A DNA stretch of 58,832 nucleotides from Methanomassiliicoccales archaeon UBA147 (lineage in GTDB: Archaea > Thermoplasmatota > Thermoplasmata > SG8-5), in NCBI GenBank assembly GCA_002496385.1, contig DAJR01000022.1:1-58832 (forward strand). Direction: 5' to 3'. Position numbers and translations under genes: made by a program. Every line of letters begins with the position of its first letter. Positions within the stretch are counted from its first letter, which is position 1. Below the pieces are notes generated by a model. That model had not been told where the DNA came from and did no database searches. It worked only from the letters and a program-made list of their open reading frames with translations. This document shows positions 39,780 through 48,604 of this stretch, in pieces.

Positions 39780-42700
39780 TTCTCCAGTTCCCCCAAGCCC
39801 TTCTTACATTTCTCGATCCAGAATTCATTGTTCAACTGACCGAAGCATTGGAGGGCTTTCTCCCGGTACTCTTTCAGCTTGTCCGGGTCGCCCATGTCTT
39901 TCCAGAGGAGGGCTAATTCATAATAGAGATTACCCAAAGTGTAATTTATTCCGCCCGCAACTCGCTTTGAATGATTATCCAAGGCGATTTGCGCGGATTC
40001 GAACGATTTGATGGCAGAATCCCAATCCTTCATGGCATGATATATTTTTCCCAATACTATGTTGATTCTTCCTTTGAAATATATATCCTTATGAGACAGC
40101 TGCTCGCCGACCTCGATTGCCTTAAGGGCTTCGTCAAGGGCCTCTCCATATGTCTTTTCATCGAGATATAACTCAGCAAATGCCATATGTGAGCTGAGTT
40201 TGAGCCATATCAAATCAGATTTCTCTGCAATTTCACGGGTTTGCATATAGCAATCAAGAGCCGATGAAAAATTCTTTTTATGCCTGTAAATATGTCCCAT
40301 ACATTCAATGACGTTATAATGGGTGTTGGAAGTTGGATCTTTGGTGGTTATAAGTAAGCATTCTTTGAATATCTCTAAGGCTTCGTCATGTCTTCCATAC
40401 CTAGCTAGAATCGCCCCCCGTTCCTCCAATGTGCCTGCAAGGCGCAACTCATCAAGATAATCTTTTGCGATTCTTATACTTTCATCTATGCACTCCAATG
40501 CTTTTATAACTTCTCCTTTTTTCTCCAATATATTGGACAAACCAAGTAGTGTTTGGGCCTCCAATAGGTGATTGCCAATGCTTCTAGCGATATCTATGCC
40601 TTCAAGGAAATATTTCAAGGATTCGTCAAGATTTTTCTCATGCCAGGCTAAACACCACATTGACTTAGTAAGGCCTGTTTTGTCACCAATCTTTCTTTTT
40701 ATTTCAAGGTTTCTGCTTAAGCATTTTTTTGATTCTGCTATGTGCTGCTCCTCGTCTGCCGAATATATCTCTCCGTAATTCCTGTGTGAAACCGCTAGAA
40801 GAAGCAGCGTTTCAGATATTTCATAAAGGTTGCCTACTTTTTCCCTCAATTCCAGGGATTTGCTTAACATCTCGATTTCTTTTTCTAAACCCTCTTTGTC
40901 GAACTTTTCTTCATATGTGACTCCGATGTTGTAATACGCCCTAGCCATCTCTGCCAGATCATTTGCTTCTTCGGCGATCCGCAGGGCGTCTTGTGCATCC
41001 TCCCGGCATTTGTCCGTCTTGTTCGTCAGCATCTCAGCCCAGGCCTTGACATTGAGCAGTCTAGCTTGCTGGATGCATCTATCCTCTCCCAGGGTGGCTA
41101 TTGCCTTGTCGCACTCTACAACTGACTCGGCAAATCTGCCAAACTTGTTGTACATGTCGGCGACCTTCCTGTGCAGGTCGGCTTTCTTTCTGCCGTCCGT
41201 CTCTTTTTCAATCAAGGAGTAGTAGCATTTGAGTGCATTATCTAGGTCGCTGGTGAGCGAGTAGATGTCCCCCAGCCTCTCATTGACAATTTTTATTTTC
41301 TCATCATCCTCAAGAACCGTCAGGGCTTTGTTGTAATACCTGATGGCCTCGTCATTCGCATATGCTCCCATTGCGGCATCGGCGGATTTGATTAAATATT
41401 CCGCTGCCTTCGCGTCTTTCGCCTCATAATAATGGTGGGCAAGCGCATTCAGGGCTTCATCCGGATTGTCCCTGTGCAGCTCGGCAATAGTGTCCGCCAC
41501 AAGCTTATGGTACTCCTGCTTCAGTTCGTCCATTATCCCGTTGTACAGCACCTCTCTGATCTTTGCATGGTCGAACTTGTATTTTTTCTGATAAGAGTGA
41601 ATCAGCCGGTGCGTTTTTTCAACATCGCTCAGATTCTCAAGGAGCTGGATTTTATTGAGGCCAACGACCTTGCCCACGACGTCCGACTGAAATTCCTCCC
41701 CGACGACCGATGCGCAGTCCAGGATCTTCTTCTGCTCCTTCATCAGGCGGTCCAGCCGCCGCTTGATAACATCGTAGACCTTTGACGGAATGTCCATCTT
41801 CTCCAGGCCCGCGGTGGCGTTCCAGACTCCCTTCTTGTCCTGTTTGATCCAGCCCTCCTCGGCCAGCAATTTAACGACTTCCAGCACGAAGAACGGCGTG
41901 CCCTCGGTCTCCCTGAATATTCTGTCATAAAGCTCGTTCTCGAAATTGACCGTGCCCAGCGTCGTCCTGACCAGGTCCTCGGTTCCTTTCCTGTCCAGCC
42001 TGTCGAGCTCTATCTTCTCCAGCAGGTCCTCCCTTGTCATGTTCTGCATCGCGGTCTCAAGCTGATGCGCCTTGCCATCCGATTGCTGGACTATGTCCTC
42101 CGGCCTGTAATCGCCGACAATGAGCACCGGATTGTTCTTGGTGTTCCTGGCAAGGTAATGAAGCAGTCCCAGTGTGCTGGGGTCCGCCCAGTGCAGGTCG
42201 TCGAGGAACAGCAACAATGACCTATCTGCGGACAATCTCTGGATTCCCATCAGCACATTGTCGAACACGTTCTCCTGGCGTATCCTGGGGTCGTCCACCA
42301 GGAACTTGCCGTCGTACTTGCCGCTGCTAATCAATCTGGAGATTATGGGCTTGATGCCGCTGACCTTGTCCAGGTCCCCGTCCCATTCCTTCAGCATGTG
42401 GCCGTGGCTCATCTGGACCTCTGCGAGTATGTTTTTCATGTCCCCGACCAGGAATTCACTGAGGCTTCCTTTTGTCACGGCGGCCAGGAATATACCCGCG
42501 GATTCTTCGACGATGATTTTGTACTCCTGGTATCCGAGTATGTTGATGCCGCCGGTTCTGTCAACATTGTCAATTTTATGCATGGAATCCTTGACGAAGT
42601 TGCCGACGCCCTTGAGCATCCCGGCAAAGATGTCCGGGTCCAGGCCGAGCTGCTCCCTCTCCGCCTTGGCCAACAGGAGACCGGCGTCATTGGTCATGTA

Positions 42701-43012
42701 TGCCGAGACCACCAGCGGCGGCGGGTCGCCCGAGATGAGATGGAACAATCCTGCTTCTCTGAGAGCCGATTTAACCGGCATGAGCGGCTCCAGGCTCTCC
42801 AGGAGGCATCTGCCGGTTATTATCTGGGCGTTCTTGGTCTCGACCTCTTTCATCAGTTCCGAAACCAGCCGGGTTTTCCCGATGCCCGCCTCCCCTGCGA
42901 TGAAGACGGTCGAGCCCCTACCGGCGGTCGCATTCTCAAATGCCTGTTTCAGCTTATTCAGATCTTCATTGCGCCCGATAAGTTCCGGCTGATGAAGCGC
43001 CAACCCTCCCAT
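39776..43012 (-). CDS. STAND ATPase-TPR paralogue, first gene of the array
   Basis: 1078 aa. MGGLALHQPELIGRNEDL, Walker A GEAGIGKT (40-47), inserted block, Walker B LLLFLDDLHWADPST, VGDYRPEDIVQQ, winged-helix-like region (VYDVIKRRLDRLMKEQKKIL), TPRs from about 530, tail FGQLNNEFWIEKCKKGLGELEK-type. It leads an operon in which six successive junctions are ATGA overlaps (down to the remnant at 24761). Promoter: TATA at 43032-43041, about 25 nt before the ATG, so the transcript is probably nearly leaderless. Family resemblance is to COG3899/MalT-like STAND ATPases; no effector domain is fused. Confidence 0.92.
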   Translation of the reverse strand: MGGLALHQPELIGRNEDLNKLKQAFENATAGRGSTVFIAGEAGIGKTRLVSELMKEVETKNAQIITGRCLLESLEPLMPVKSALREAGLFHLISGDPPPLVVSAYMTNDAGLLLAKAEREQLGLDPDIFAGMLKGVGNFVKDSMHKIDNVDRTGGINILGYQEYKIIVEESAGIFLAAVTKGSLSEFLVGDMKNILAEVQMSHGHMLKEWDGDLDKVSGIKPIISRLISSGKYDGKFLVDDPRIRQENVFDNVLMGIQRLSADRSLLLFLDDLHWADPSTLGLLHYLARNTKNNPVLIVGDYRPEDIVQQSDGKAHQLETAMQNMTREDLLEKIELDRLDRKGTEDLVRTTLGTVNFENELYDRIFRETEGTPFFVLEVVKLLAEEGWIKQDKKGVWNATAGLEKMDIPSKVYDVIKRRLDRLMKEQKKILDCASVVGEEFQSDVVGKVVGLNKIQLLENLSDVEKTHRLIHSYQKKYKFDHAKIREVLYNGIMDELKQEYHKLVADTIAELHRDNPDEALNALAHHYYEAKDAKAAEYLIKSADAAMGAYANDEAIRYYNKALTVLEDDEKIKIVNERLGDIYSLTSDLDNALKCYYSLIEKETDGRKKADLHRKVADMYNKFGRFAESVVECDKAIATLGEDRCIQQARLLNVKAWAEMLTNKTDKCREDAQDALRIAEEANDLAEMARAYYNIGVTYEEKFDKEGLEKEIEMLSKSLELREKVGNLYEISETLLLLAVSHRNYGEIYSADEEQHIAESKKCLSRNLEIKRKIGDKTGLTKSMWCLAWHEKNLDESLKYFLEGIDIARSIGNHLLEAQTLLGLSNILEKKGEVIKALECIDESIRIAKDYLDELRLAGTLEERGAILARYGRHDEALEIFKECLLITTKDPTSNTHYNVIECMGHIYRHKKNFSSALDCYMQTREIAEKSDLIWLKLSSHMAFAELYLDEKTYGEALDEALKAIEVGEQLSHKDIYFKGRINIVLGKIYHAMKDWDSAIKSFESAQIALDNHSKRVAGGINYTLGNLYYELALLWKDMGDPDKLKEYREKALQCFGQLNNEFWIEKCKKGLGELEK

Positions 43013-43031
43013 GTTCGGGGGAATGCTGTGG

Positions 43032-43041
43032 GTATAAAAAA
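43032..43041 (-). promoter_or_regulatory. Promoter of the STAND-TPR operon
   Basis: Minus-strand TTTTTTATAC lies about 20-29 nt before the first array ATG at 43012. Confidence 0.6.
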
Positions 43042-43080
43042 AGGTGTCGGGTGCACACTTTCACCCACCCCCGCGCCACC

Positions 43081-43090
43081 CTTTTATACT
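43081..43090 (+). promoter_or_regulatory. TATA box of the nuclease-like gene
   Basis: CTTTTATACT centred 25 nt before the ATG at 43111, which fits a leaderless transcript. Divergent from the array promoter 40-50 nt away. Confidence 0.6.
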
Positions 43091-43110
43091 GTGCCTGCCA
43101 CAGGGCATTC

Positions 43111-43653
43111 ATGGACTCCGCCCCCCGCTTCTTCTACGCCAGCATCACGGTGAACGAGCATCTCATCCTGGATTTGCTCAAGGACCACGGGGACTGCGTC
43201 CTGCATGACACGGAATCGCCGCTGGCAAAGCGGTTCAGGCGGGACTGGGACGGCCGGTGCAAGTACGGGGACATCCTGGCGCTCTTCAAGAAGAACGGCA
43301 TCGAGTATCTGGTGGGCATCGAGGTGAAGGACTGGAAGGCCAAAGTAACACCGAAAATGTGCTACCAGTACCTCAAGACCTACAGGAAGGGGTGCCAGTA
43401 TTTCTACATCGCTGCACGGCATTTCTCGCCGCGCACCTTCGACATAAGCGAGATAGGCTTCATCGACCTGGACAGGATGGCGGTTATTAAAAAACCGGAA
43501 TATCTTCATCCCTGGAAGAAAGACCGGGAGGGGGTCATCAGGAAGATGAGCAAGGCCCCGCAGCCCAGGAGGTATTTTGTCATGCACCCGGACCAGACCA
43601 CCATGGCGGATTTCCTTGAGCCCGCTTCGGAACAGGCGGCTGGCGAATCATGA
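43111..43653 (+). CDS. PD-(D/E)XK nuclease-like protein
   Basis: 180 aa from ATG 43111, placed by the TATA 25 nt upstream (an upstream in-frame ATG at 43051 is less likely). The core reads Asp54 (YGDILALFKKNG), then Glu71-x-Lys73 in LVGIEVKDWKAKV, followed by a Tyr/Lys-rich helix and YFYIAARHFS; this is the D-Xn-ExK pattern of the PD-(D/E)XK fold, similar in layout to MmcB-type proteins. Divergently transcribed from the first STAND-TPR gene with 98 nt between the starts. It could be an effector for the array or an unrelated repair nuclease. Overlaps the convergent MFS gene by 6 nt. Confidence 0.65.
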   Translation: MDSAPRFFYASITVNEHLILDLLKDHGDCVLHDTESPLAKRFRRDWDGRCKYGDILALFKKNGIEYLVGIEVKDWKAKVTPKMCYQYLKTYRKGCQYFYIAARHFSPRTFDISEIGFIDLDRMAVIKKPEYLHPWKKDREGVIRKMSKAPQPRRYFVMHPDQTTMADFLEPASEQAAGES

Positions 43654-44832
43654 TTCAATTCTCGGCCCGCGCACCAGCGTTTCCTTCGCTAAAAGGGCCA
43701 CCAGCATCCCGATGACTGAAACCGCAGCCGCCAGGAAGAATATGTTGTCCACCATCTCCCTTGCCAGCAGATAGCCGGCAAGTATCGAGCCTGCGGCGCC
43801 TCCCAGGTTGATGGCGGAATTGACCAGGCCGATGCCCCTTCCCCTCTCTGCGGGTTTTGTGAGGTCCGAGACCATGGTTATGGCGCTCACGGTGAAGAAC
43901 GACCAGACCGGCACCGCCCAGAGTATCGCGACGAAGACCGGCTCGACAGTCATGCCCATTAGCCCCCACACCAGCACGTAAGCCGCGCCCGAGCCGACCA
44001 GCACCCATTTCCGTCCGTGCCTGTCGCATGCCCTTCCCGCAATCCCGGATGCGAATATGCCTGCGACAGCGGATAGCGCCGTGAAGACGCCTGCAACCAT
44101 TGTGGCGTCCCAGTGAATGTCCAGACCCTTCAGGTATATCGGAAAAACCGAGAAAACGATGTAGCCTGCCAGCGGCAGGATGAGGGCGACACACGCGACA
44201 ACCGCGATTTCCCTCTTCCTTCCGAAGGACAGCACCCCGCCGAAGTCCATGGCCAGCGGTTTCTTCCGACGCTCTTTCATGGGCAAAAGGGAAAGTGCGC
44301 CCGCGATTGTGATTATTCCTGCCACAGAGAACATGAGCGTGACCGCGTCCGAGCCGACCAGCATGTCGCTCGATGGGAGCAGGAACCCTGCGGCGAGCGC
44401 GCCGACTGCCTGGCCTATGCCCCCGATAAGGGCGAGGTTGCCGACCGATGTGCCCTTCCTCCTGGGAAAGCATTCGGTGGCCACAGCGTTCAACAGAACG
44501 AACGATGTGGTGAAGGCGACCTGCACCAGCCTGAGCAGTATCAGCTCGCTGGTCCCTGCAAACGGCATGGCGAAGAACAGGCCTCCGCCCACCGTTCCCG
44601 AGACGGCCATCACCAGCCGCCTGCTGCCGATGCGGTCCGATATTGTCCCCCAGGCAAAGCTCATTGGCACTGCAGCCAGGAATGGAAGCGCCGTTATCAG
44701 CCCGACAAGGAAGAAGTCCTCGCTGATGCCGTACATGTACAGCGCCATTATCGGGTAAAGCATGCCGTTTATCACAGTGACAAGGCCTGCGGCCAGCAGG
44801 ACGTGCCGATAGGTTCTCACGGCGTCGGGCAA
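43648..44832 (-). CDS. Major facilitator superfamily transporter
   Basis: 394 aa with about 12 hydrophobic segments. The loop 2-3 motif WGTISDRIGSRRLVM and the loop 8-9 counterpart GIAGRACDRHGRKWVLVG are MFS signatures. Likely a proton-coupled exporter or antiporter of a small molecule; substrate unknown. Start at TTG 44832; GTG at 44820 is equally plausible because a TATA (GATATTAATC, about 44846-44855) would place the transcript start close to it. Confidence 0.88.
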   Translation of the reverse strand: MPDAVRTYRHVLLAAGLVTVINGMLYPIMALYMYGISEDFFLVGLITALPFLAAVPMSFAWGTISDRIGSRRLVMAVSGTVGGGLFFAMPFAGTSELILLRLVQVAFTTSFVLLNAVATECFPRRKGTSVGNLALIGGIGQAVGALAAGFLLPSSDMLVGSDAVTLMFSVAGIITIAGALSLLPMKERRKKPLAMDFGGVLSFGRKREIAVVACVALILPLAGYIVFSVFPIYLKGLDIHWDATMVAGVFTALSAVAGIFASGIAGRACDRHGRKWVLVGSGAAYVLVWGLMGMTVEPVFVAILWAVPVWSFFTVSAITMVSDLTKPAERGRGIGLVNSAINLGGAAGSILAGYLLAREMVDNIFFLAAAVSVIGMLVALLAKETLVRGPRIES

Positions 44833-44916
44833 CCGCTGCCGGGATTAATATCTAACGCCGCACTTTCGGCCACCCCCCCGAAGCATTCTTAAAGGCATAC
44901 CATCTAGCGAAGCGCA

Positions 44917-46923
44917 ATGCCCATGTTCTGCCCGAAATGCAAGGGCCTTCTGAAGATTCCCAGGAGCGGCCGCCTGGATGAGAAGTACTGTCCCAGCTGC
45001 GCGGCCGAAACCGAATTGTCACCGGATGAGACAATCCCGGAGCCCGTGACCCAATGGCCTGAGAAGGGCCACCCAACCATGCCTTTCTTCCCGTTCCCCG
45101 AAGTGAGGAAGGGCCAGGACAAGTTCATCCGCGACGTGGCCAAGTCAATAGCTGACAGGAAGCATCTGATGGCTTACGCCCCCACCGGCATCGGGAAGAC
45201 AGTGGCGGCGCTCGCGCCCGCAGTCGAAGCGGCTATGGAGATGGGCAAGACCGTCTGCTTCCTCACGTCCAAACAGTCCCAGCACCACATCGCAATCGAG
45301 ACGCTGAAGCAGATGAAGGTGGTTTCGGGCAGGCAGATACGCGTCGTCGACCTGATATCGAAACAGGCCATGTGCCCCGACGACATATCGGAAGAGTTTC
45401 CTGCCGCGTTCAGGATGCTGTGTTATACCAGCGTGATTACGAAATCCTGCAGGTATTTCACGAACAGCGACGATAATATTGTCAAGTTCATCCATTCCAA
45501 CATACTGCATGTCGAGGACCTGAAGACCCTGGCCACGCGCCGGAAGGTCTGCCCCCACAGGATTGCGATGGAAGCCGCGGCCGAGGCCGACGTCATCGTG
45601 TGCGACTACAACCACATCTTCGACCCGGGTGTGCGCCCGAATACCGAAGAGGCCTTTGGCAGACCAATCAGCGATTTCATAATAATCGTGGACGAGGCAC
45701 ACAATCTCCCTGACCGCATCCGGGGATATTACTCTATGAGTCTCACCGCCAACCTGGTGGAGGCTGCGCACTCCGAGGTGCGGGATAAGCATCTGGCCGA
45801 GATACTGAAAGGCCTGAAGAAGGACCTGGTGAAATTGCTGGAGAGCGTGGACGATGGAAATGAATCGCTTACCGACGCAGCCCATCTCCTGGAGGCCCTG
45901 GACAAGAGGCTGGGCCGGTCCCTGGTTGACAGGATGGACCTCGGCACCCTGATAGAACAGTTGCGCGACATCGGCGTGAAGAGGATGGCCGACGGCAAGC
46001 AGAGCGCCGCTTTCGAGATAGCGGAGTTCCTGGACGGGTACCGGCAGGACCTCAGGGGCCTGGTGAGGATAATCAGCCGCAAGGACGGCATGATGCTGAA
46101 CTACAGATTACTGGACCCCTCGACCGTTTCGGGGCCCCTGTTCGCCAGCTTCCATTCAAGCATCGTAATGAGCGGCACTCTGCACCCCACAGCCATGTTC
46201 GCTGACATCCTCGGAATCCCGGAGAGATCCCGAATGTTGGGCACGTATCGCTCCCCCTTCCCGGAGGAGAACAGGCCCGTGTTCGTCGTTGACGACGTCA
46301 CCACACTCTTCGGCCAGCGGAACGACGCCATGTACCGCACCATAGCGGATCGCATCAGCCAGGCATGCGACGAGATTCCGGGCAATGTGGCAGTTTTCTT
46401 CCAGTCCTACGGGATGCTGAAGAACATCACCCAGTTCATCCGGACCGCCAAGGAGCCGATATCAGAATCCCGCGAATCCACAAAGGCCGAGAAACGCGAG
46501 CTCGTCACGACCCTTGCAAAACTGAAAGCGGGCAAAGGCGGCATGATGCTGGCAGTCATGGGCGGCTCGATGTCCGAAGGGATTGACTACCGGGACAACC
46601 TCCTGGACTCGGTGATCGTCGTGGGCGTTCCCTTCGCGCCTCCCTCGCTGGAGCAGGACCAGCTCATCAGGTACTTCGAGACGAAGTTCGGCCGGGACTA
46701 CGGCCGGGACTACGGTTATACATATCCCGCAATGAACCGTGTGCTCCAGTCCATCGGCCGGTGCATACGCTCGGAAACCGACCGGGCGGCGGTGATACTC
46801 CTAGACAAGCGGTTCATGTACCCCCAGTACAGGAGATGCTTCCCACGGGACGTCAAGCTGGACAGCGCGGACGATCTGACCGCCAGGCTCCGAAAGTTCT
46901 ATTCTGCAAATGAAAAAATATAG
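44917..46923 (+). CDS. XPD/DinG-family superfamily 2 DNA helicase with N-terminal zinc ribbon
   Basis: 668 aa. A zinc ribbon (CPKC...CPSC, residues 5-28) precedes the helicase core. FPFPEVRKGQ is the XPD-type Q-motif region; Walker A is YAPTGIGKT; VDEAHNL is the DEAH box; motifs V/VI are GSMSEGIDYRD and QSIGRCIRS. Cysteines in MCPDD, LCYT, KSCRYF and KVCPHR lie where XPD helicases bind an Fe-S cluster. Acts as a 5'-3' DNA helicase in repair. The added zinc ribbon is unusual for XPD. A TTCTTAAAGG TATA-like element is about 25 nt upstream. Confidence 0.9.
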   Translation: MPMFCPKCKGLLKIPRSGRLDEKYCPSCAAETELSPDETIPEPVTQWPEKGHPTMPFFPFPEVRKGQDKFIRDVAKSIADRKHLMAYAPTGIGKTVAALAPAVEAAMEMGKTVCFLTSKQSQHHIAIETLKQMKVVSGRQIRVVDLISKQAMCPDDISEEFPAAFRMLCYTSVITKSCRYFTNSDDNIVKFIHSNILHVEDLKTLATRRKVCPHRIAMEAAAEADVIVCDYNHIFDPGVRPNTEEAFGRPISDFIIIVDEAHNLPDRIRGYYSMSLTANLVEAAHSEVRDKHLAEILKGLKKDLVKLLESVDDGNESLTDAAHLLEALDKRLGRSLVDRMDLGTLIEQLRDIGVKRMADGKQSAAFEIAEFLDGYRQDLRGLVRIISRKDGMMLNYRLLDPSTVSGPLFASFHSSIVMSGTLHPTAMFADILGIPERSRMLGTYRSPFPEENRPVFVVDDVTTLFGQRNDAMYRTIADRISQACDEIPGNVAVFFQSYGMLKNITQFIRTAKEPISESRESTKAEKRELVTTLAKLKAGKGGMMLAVMGGSMSEGIDYRDNLLDSVIVVGVPFAPPSLEQDQLIRYFETKFGRDYGRDYGYTYPAMNRVLQSIGRCIRSETDRAAVILLDKRFMYPQYRRCFPRDVKLDSADDLTARLRKFYSANEKI

Positions 46924-47100
46924 GCAGGGGTCGGAACGAAATCCATTGGAGAGAGAATCCCTGCCCAAGTGGGGAAGAGTTGATATGAATTGCCCTCGCG
47001 TCTCCTTCACTTCAAGATAGTATTGTTATTTTATTATTTATAATTATTGTTATTCCCTATTTATAACTTGCTGTATTTTCTTTTTATCAATAAGAATGAA
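46923..47100. terminator. Convergent terminator region with hairpin and T-rich tract
   Basis: GGCAGGG (46923-46929) and CCCTGCC (46959-46965) form a stem around the helicase stop, and the next 80 nt are strongly AT/T-rich on both strands. It separates the helicase and thiE 3' ends, and no gene is seen in 46924-47111. Confidence 0.5.
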
Positions 47101-47111
47101 TTAAAATATTC

Positions 47112-47750
47112 TCACCTGTCGATTCGGCTCGCGGCGGATGACATCTCCTCCACGAACATTCTCACGCTGGCCCGCACGTCCGGAGTGCCGACGGTCGCCG
47201 ATATCGCGCACACTGAATCCGCACCCGCAAGAACCACTTCCCTGACGTTCCGAAGGTTTATCCCCCCGATGGCCACGATAGGCAGCCTTGTGGCCCTCCG
47301 GAATTCCGCGACCCCCTCCAGCCCGAGCGGGCGGCCTATGTCGCTCTTGGTCGCAGTGTGGAACACCGGGCTTGCCGCGATGTAATCCGCGCCGCCGGTT
47401 TCGGCCCGCCTCACCTCCTCGACGCTGCCGCAGGATATTCCGATGACCCCTGGGAATTCCTTCCTGGCTTTCGTAAGCGGCATGTCTTTGGGCCCCAGGT
47501 GCAACCCGTCGGCACGGGTGGCCAGTGCCAGGTCAAGTTTGTCGTTGATGATGAATGCGGTCCCCGAATCATGGCACAGCGCCCGGATTTCTTTCGCCTC
47601 GGCCGCCATTTCATCGAAAGACTTGGCTTTCTCGCGGTACTGGATGACGCTTGCCCCCCCCGCAACGGCATCGGCTGAGTCCTTCAGCGCGCCCTGCTTC
47701 GTGAGCCCGGAATCGGTTATGAAGTAGAATCCGCGCACCTCAGAGGGCAT
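47112..47750 (-). CDS. thiE: Thiamine phosphate synthase
   Basis: 212 aa, the normal ThiE length. TIM-barrel motifs: YFITDSGL, IQYREK, FIINDKLDLA, DGLHLGPKD, GISCGS, YIAASPVFHTATK, IVAIGGIN and the C-terminal GADSVCAISA. It joins HMP pyrophosphate and thiazole phosphate to thiamine phosphate. Overlaps the 3' end of the upstream thiM by 11 nt, forming a thiM-thiE operon. Confidence 0.95.
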   Translation of the reverse strand: MPSEVRGFYFITDSGLTKQGALKDSADAVAGGASVIQYREKAKSFDEMAAEAKEIRALCHDSGTAFIINDKLDLALATRADGLHLGPKDMPLTKARKEFPGVIGISCGSVEEVRRAETGGADYIAASPVFHTATKSDIGRPLGLEGVAEFRRATRLPIVAIGGINLRNVREVVLAGADSVCAISATVGTPDVRASVRMFVEEMSSAASRIDR

Positions 47751-48543
47751 CGACGCGCGCTCCCTTCACAACATCCTTCCGGGAAACCGCCATTATTGAA
47801 TCGAACATGTTCTGCTTCATGCCTCCTGGCCCTTTTGCGGTCTTGGCCGCCATCTCACCGGCGATGCCGTATACGGCCATCGCGCAGGCCGATGCGAGGG
47901 CATGGTCCTCATTCACAGCCGCGAACGCGCCTATGACGGATGCCGCCATGCAGCCGGTCCCGACGACCTCGCCCATCCGCGGATGCCCGTTCTTTACCTT
48001 GAAAACTCTTTTTCCGTCCGTGACGATGTCCTCAGCCCCTGTCACCACGACCGTGCATTTCTCCGATGCGGCCAGCGACTTCGCGTGGGAGACGATGTCC
48101 CCCTCGGCCGAGATGGATTCCACCCCCCTGACCTCGGCATGGGCTCCGGCCAGTGTCGCAACCTCCCCGGCATTACCCTTGATGACTGAGATTTTAACTT
48201 CTGCGATTATCTTCCTGGCGCTGTCCATTCTCAAACGTGTGGCCCCGACCCCGACGATGTCGAGAATCACCGGTGTGCCTTTCAGGTTGGCCTGCTTCCC
48301 GGCCTTGACCATGGCATTGACAAGGACCGGCGTGAGCGTCCCGATATTGAGTACCAACGCGCCGGATATCGTCACCATCTCCTCCACCTCCTCTTCGGCG
48401 TGCGCCATGACCGGGAGCGCGCCCAGGGACCGGGTGATGCTGGCGCAATCCGATATTGTCACCCAGTTTGTGATATGGTGCACGAGCGGTTTTTTCTCCC
48501 TGAGGGATTCCAGCATGTCTGCGGCCTGTTCTGCGATGTTCAT
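47740..48543 (-). CDS. thiM: Hydroxyethylthiazole kinase
   Basis: 267 aa from ATG 48543. Ribokinase-like ThiM motifs: REKKPLVHHITNWVT, the anion-hole/ATP region VVTGAEDIV, and the catalytic GEVVGTGCMAASVIGAF. It phosphorylates hydroxyethylthiazole for salvage; thiE follows directly. An ATG at 48570 is possible, but TATA-like TTTAATATCA (48571-48580) sits immediately before it and the shorter form matches the usual N-terminus. Confidence 0.93.
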   Translation of the reverse strand: MNIAEQAADMLESLREKKPLVHHITNWVTISDCASITRSLGALPVMAHAEEEVEEMVTISGALVLNIGTLTPVLVNAMVKAGKQANLKGTPVILDIVGVGATRLRMDSARKIIAEVKISVIKGNAGEVATLAGAHAEVRGVESISAEGDIVSHAKSLAASEKCTVVVTGAEDIVTDGKRVFKVKNGHPRMGEVVGTGCMAASVIGAFAAVNEDHALASACAMAVYGIAGEMAAKTAKGPGGMKQNMFDSIMAVSRKDVVKGARVDAL

Positions 48544-48604
48544 GGAAATCGGGTGGCTATAATTTTGCATTGATATTAAAGATTGCCGCAGAATCCTTTT
48601 CAGC

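Noticed and set aside
39776..43012. Adenylate cyclase fused to the ATPase
   Set aside because: Similar ATPase-TPR parts occur in cyclase fusions, but no cyclase catalytic motif is found in any array member.
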